Shown here: one piece after another, positions 30,060 through 31,286 of the stretch
Layout: the number at the start of each line of letters is the position of its first letter
Numbering within the stretch: the stretch's first letter is position 1
NCBI GenBank assembly: GCA_934489915.1
Contig: CAKSSZ010000003.1
Coordinates: 1-31,286, forward strand
Source of the DNA: an uncultured Clostridia bacterium
Lineage (GTDB): Bacteria; Bacillota; Clostridia; HGM11514
Length of the DNA: 31,286 bases
Direction of reading: 5' to 3'
Made by a program: the position numbers and the translations under genes
Notes under the pieces: generated by a model
Seen by the model: only the letters and a program-made list of their open reading frames with translations
The model's database searches: none
Told to the model about the DNA's origin: nothing

Positions 30060-31274
30060 ATGAAAAAAGCTGTTACAATTGCAATTGTGCTGTTGGCAGT
30101 GGTGTACGTGGCATCGTTTGCCATTATTTCCGCTGTCAGCAACCCTGTGAGTACCGAGCTGGTGCGCCAGGGCGTTTTAGAAAATGCAGAGACGGTAACC
30201 GGTATGATTGTGCGGGAGGAATGGGTTTATACCTCTGAGCAGGGGGGTGCCTTTGAAAGCCCCTTTTCGGACGGTGCAAGGGTCAATGTGGGAGAACGGA
30301 TCGGTACTGTTTATTACGGAGAGGTTTCCTCTCAGGCAGCGGCGGAGCTGAAGGTGTTAAATCAGGAAATTGCACAGCTGGAGGCAAAGGAGGCTGCCTT
30401 TGAAACAGGGCTAAACGATCCGGAAAAGGTGAATACGAGAATTTCTGCATTGGTGACAGATTTGGTGGACGCCGGACTTGCCCGTAACGGAAAACGAATC
30501 TCAGAGCTGGAGGCGGAGATTCGCCAGCTGCATCACAGAAGATTGGTGCTGGAAGGAAAGCAAAGCGAGGAGGACAATGAGCTGGATCAGCTCTATCGGA
30601 AAAAAACAGAGCTGGAAACGGGCTTACGGGCAGAAAATGTGTATGCCCAGCAGGCGGGTGTGTTTACTTATCTGACGGATGGGTTTGAATCCCGGGTCGG
30701 TGTGGGGACGCTGCGCAGCCTGACTCCGTCTGACGTGGATACCTTGCTGGCTACGGAAATTACCCCGGAGGCGGATTCGTCGACCCAACCGATCGCCAAG
30801 GTTGTGAATAATTTTAAGTGGTATTATGTGTTTAACCTGACCATGCAGCAGTTGGATACCTTAAAGGTGGGGGATGAGGTGAGCCTGCGTTTCAGCGGCG
30901 ATTTATCCGAGAGCATTCCCGCTAAAATTGCGGTGGTATCCCCCGAGCAGGACGGTCGGGTGTGCGTAGCGGTCAGTTGTATGAATGATGTAAAAACGGC
31001 TCTTACCAACCGAAAGCTGAAGGCAGAGCTGATTAAAAAGCGTTACGAAGGAAGCTGCTTCTCACGTTCGGCTGTACGGGTGCGGGGAGATACCTCCGGT
31101 GTGTTTGTGGTCAAGGAGGGTGTGGCGGTATTCCGACCGGTAGAAATTTTGTACGGTACGGATGAGACGGTCATTATCAGCTCGGAACAGACGGAGGGCA
31201 ACCAGGTGAAATTATATGATGAAATCATCAATGAAAAAACAAGCAAGATTAAAGAAGGTGAACGGCTGCGATGA
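30060..31274 (+). CDS. HlyD-like membrane fusion/adaptor protein
   Basis: This 404-residue protein has one N-terminal transmembrane anchor (residues 5-27, AVTIAIVLLAVVYVASFAII) and an extracytoplasmic part. A half-motif of a barrel-sandwich domain (GAFESPFSDGARVNVGERIG, 63-82) is followed by a long charged alpha-helical hairpin or coiled coil (about 91-190), the second half-motif (AQQAGVFTYLTDG, 196-208), then a beta-barrel domain (WYYVFNLTMQQLDTLKVGDEV). This is the layout of HlyD-family adaptors. No ABC partner lies inside the window. In Clostridia a protein of this kind is often found between hfq and YggS/sepF-type division genes; the role there is not known. Its stop overlaps a following start (ATGA, 31271-31274). 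Confidence 0.85.
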   Translation: MKKAVTIAIVLLAVVYVASFAIISAVSNPVSTELVRQGVLENAETVTGMIVREEWVYTSEQGGAFESPFSDGARVNVGERIGTVYYGEVSSQAAAELKVLNQEIAQLEAKEAAFETGLNDPEKVNTRISALVTDLVDAGLARNGKRISELEAEIRQLHHRRLVLEGKQSEEDNELDQLYRKKTELETGLRAENVYAQQAGVFTYLTDGFESRVGVGTLRSLTPSDVDTLLATEITPEADSSTQPIAKVVNNFKWYYVFNLTMQQLDTLKVGDEVSLRFSGDLSESIPAKIAVVSPEQDGRVCVAVSCMNDVKTALTNRKLKAELIKKRYEGSCFSRSAVRVRGDTSGVFVVKEGVAVFRPVEILYGTDETVIISSEQTEGNQVKLYDEIINEKTSKIKEGERLR

Positions 31275-31286
31275 ATGAGGAAATGC
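31271..31286 (+). CDS. Start of the next gene (cut by window edge)
   Basis: ATGAATGAGGAAATGC reads MNEEM and overlaps the stop of the adaptor gene by 4 bp. Only five codons are visible. By gene order in Clostridia a YggS-type pyridoxal-phosphate protein would fit, but the sequence here is too short to show it. Confidence 0.4.

Noticed and set aside
1..31286. CRISPR array, tRNA/rRNA gene, insertion sequence, prophage or defence island
   Set aside because: No spaced direct repeats, tRNA-like cloverleaf, transposase, integrase, or known defence gene was found on either strand; nearly all of the window is explained by the metabolic, surface and housekeeping genes listed.

Overview
The window is chromosomal DNA from a Gram-positive anaerobe, most likely a member of the Clostridia (Oscillospiraceae/Christensenellaceae-like, probably gut-associated). 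The grounds are strong AGGAGG-type ribosome binding sites, consensus sigma-A promoters with 17-bp spacers, U-tailed hairpin terminators, S-layer homology motifs, a YlbF-family protein next to miaB and mutS, and the order miaB-ylbF-mutS-mutL-miaA-hfq. No tRNA, rRNA, CRISPR array, transposase or phage gene was seen. Species is not resolvable from the sequence alone.

Left part (1-5.9 kb, minus strand). A catabolic transcript encodes a GH88-type unsaturated glucuronyl hydrolase and a heparinase II/III-type lyase, then runs with almost no gaps into a cyclophilin and the start of an MTA/SAH nucleosidase. Upstream of it lies an overlapping gene pair matching the TIGR03916/TIGR03915 families: a radical-SAM protein with a helix-hairpin-helix, proposed to act in DNA modification or repair, and its partner. 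Divergent from that pair is a YtrA-like GntR regulator with an ABC ATPase and a permease (6.0-8.9 kb), preceded by a consensus promoter and inverted operator repeats.

Centre (8.9-14.3 kb, plus strand). This is a cell-surface and carbohydrate region. It holds a secreted protein with an InlB-like B-repeat, preceded by the degraded 3' end of a paralogue. Next come a protein made of little more than three SLH motifs, behind a leader that can hide its Shine-Dalgarno sequence, a tiny four-cysteine DUF6472-like protein missed by length cut-offs, an SGNH hydrolase, and a secreted NodB-fold deacetylase-like protein.

Middle minus-strand block (14.3-19.2 kb). It carries a shared sugar-importer ATPase (MsmX/UgpC type) without permeases, a MATE exporter, a CorA-like transporter, a DUF4830 lipoprotein and an RsuA-type pseudouridine synthase.

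Right part (19.3-31.3 kb, plus strand). A LacI regulator with two xylose-isomerase-like TIM-barrel enzymes is expressed from a promoter overlapped by a perfect cre/LacI-type operator, and has a long structured 5' leader. Then comes the housekeeping cluster miaB-ylbF-mutS-mutL-miaA-hfq followed by a HlyD-like adaptor: tRNA A37 modification, mismatch repair and RNA chaperone functions in one transcript from a consensus promoter. I did not find a clear, wholly new multi-gene system. The best leads are the radical-SAM DNA-repair-like pair, two candidate structured leaders (SLH gene and LacI gene), the cysteine-tailed YlbF protein beside MiaB, and the paralogue remnant at 8.95 kb.
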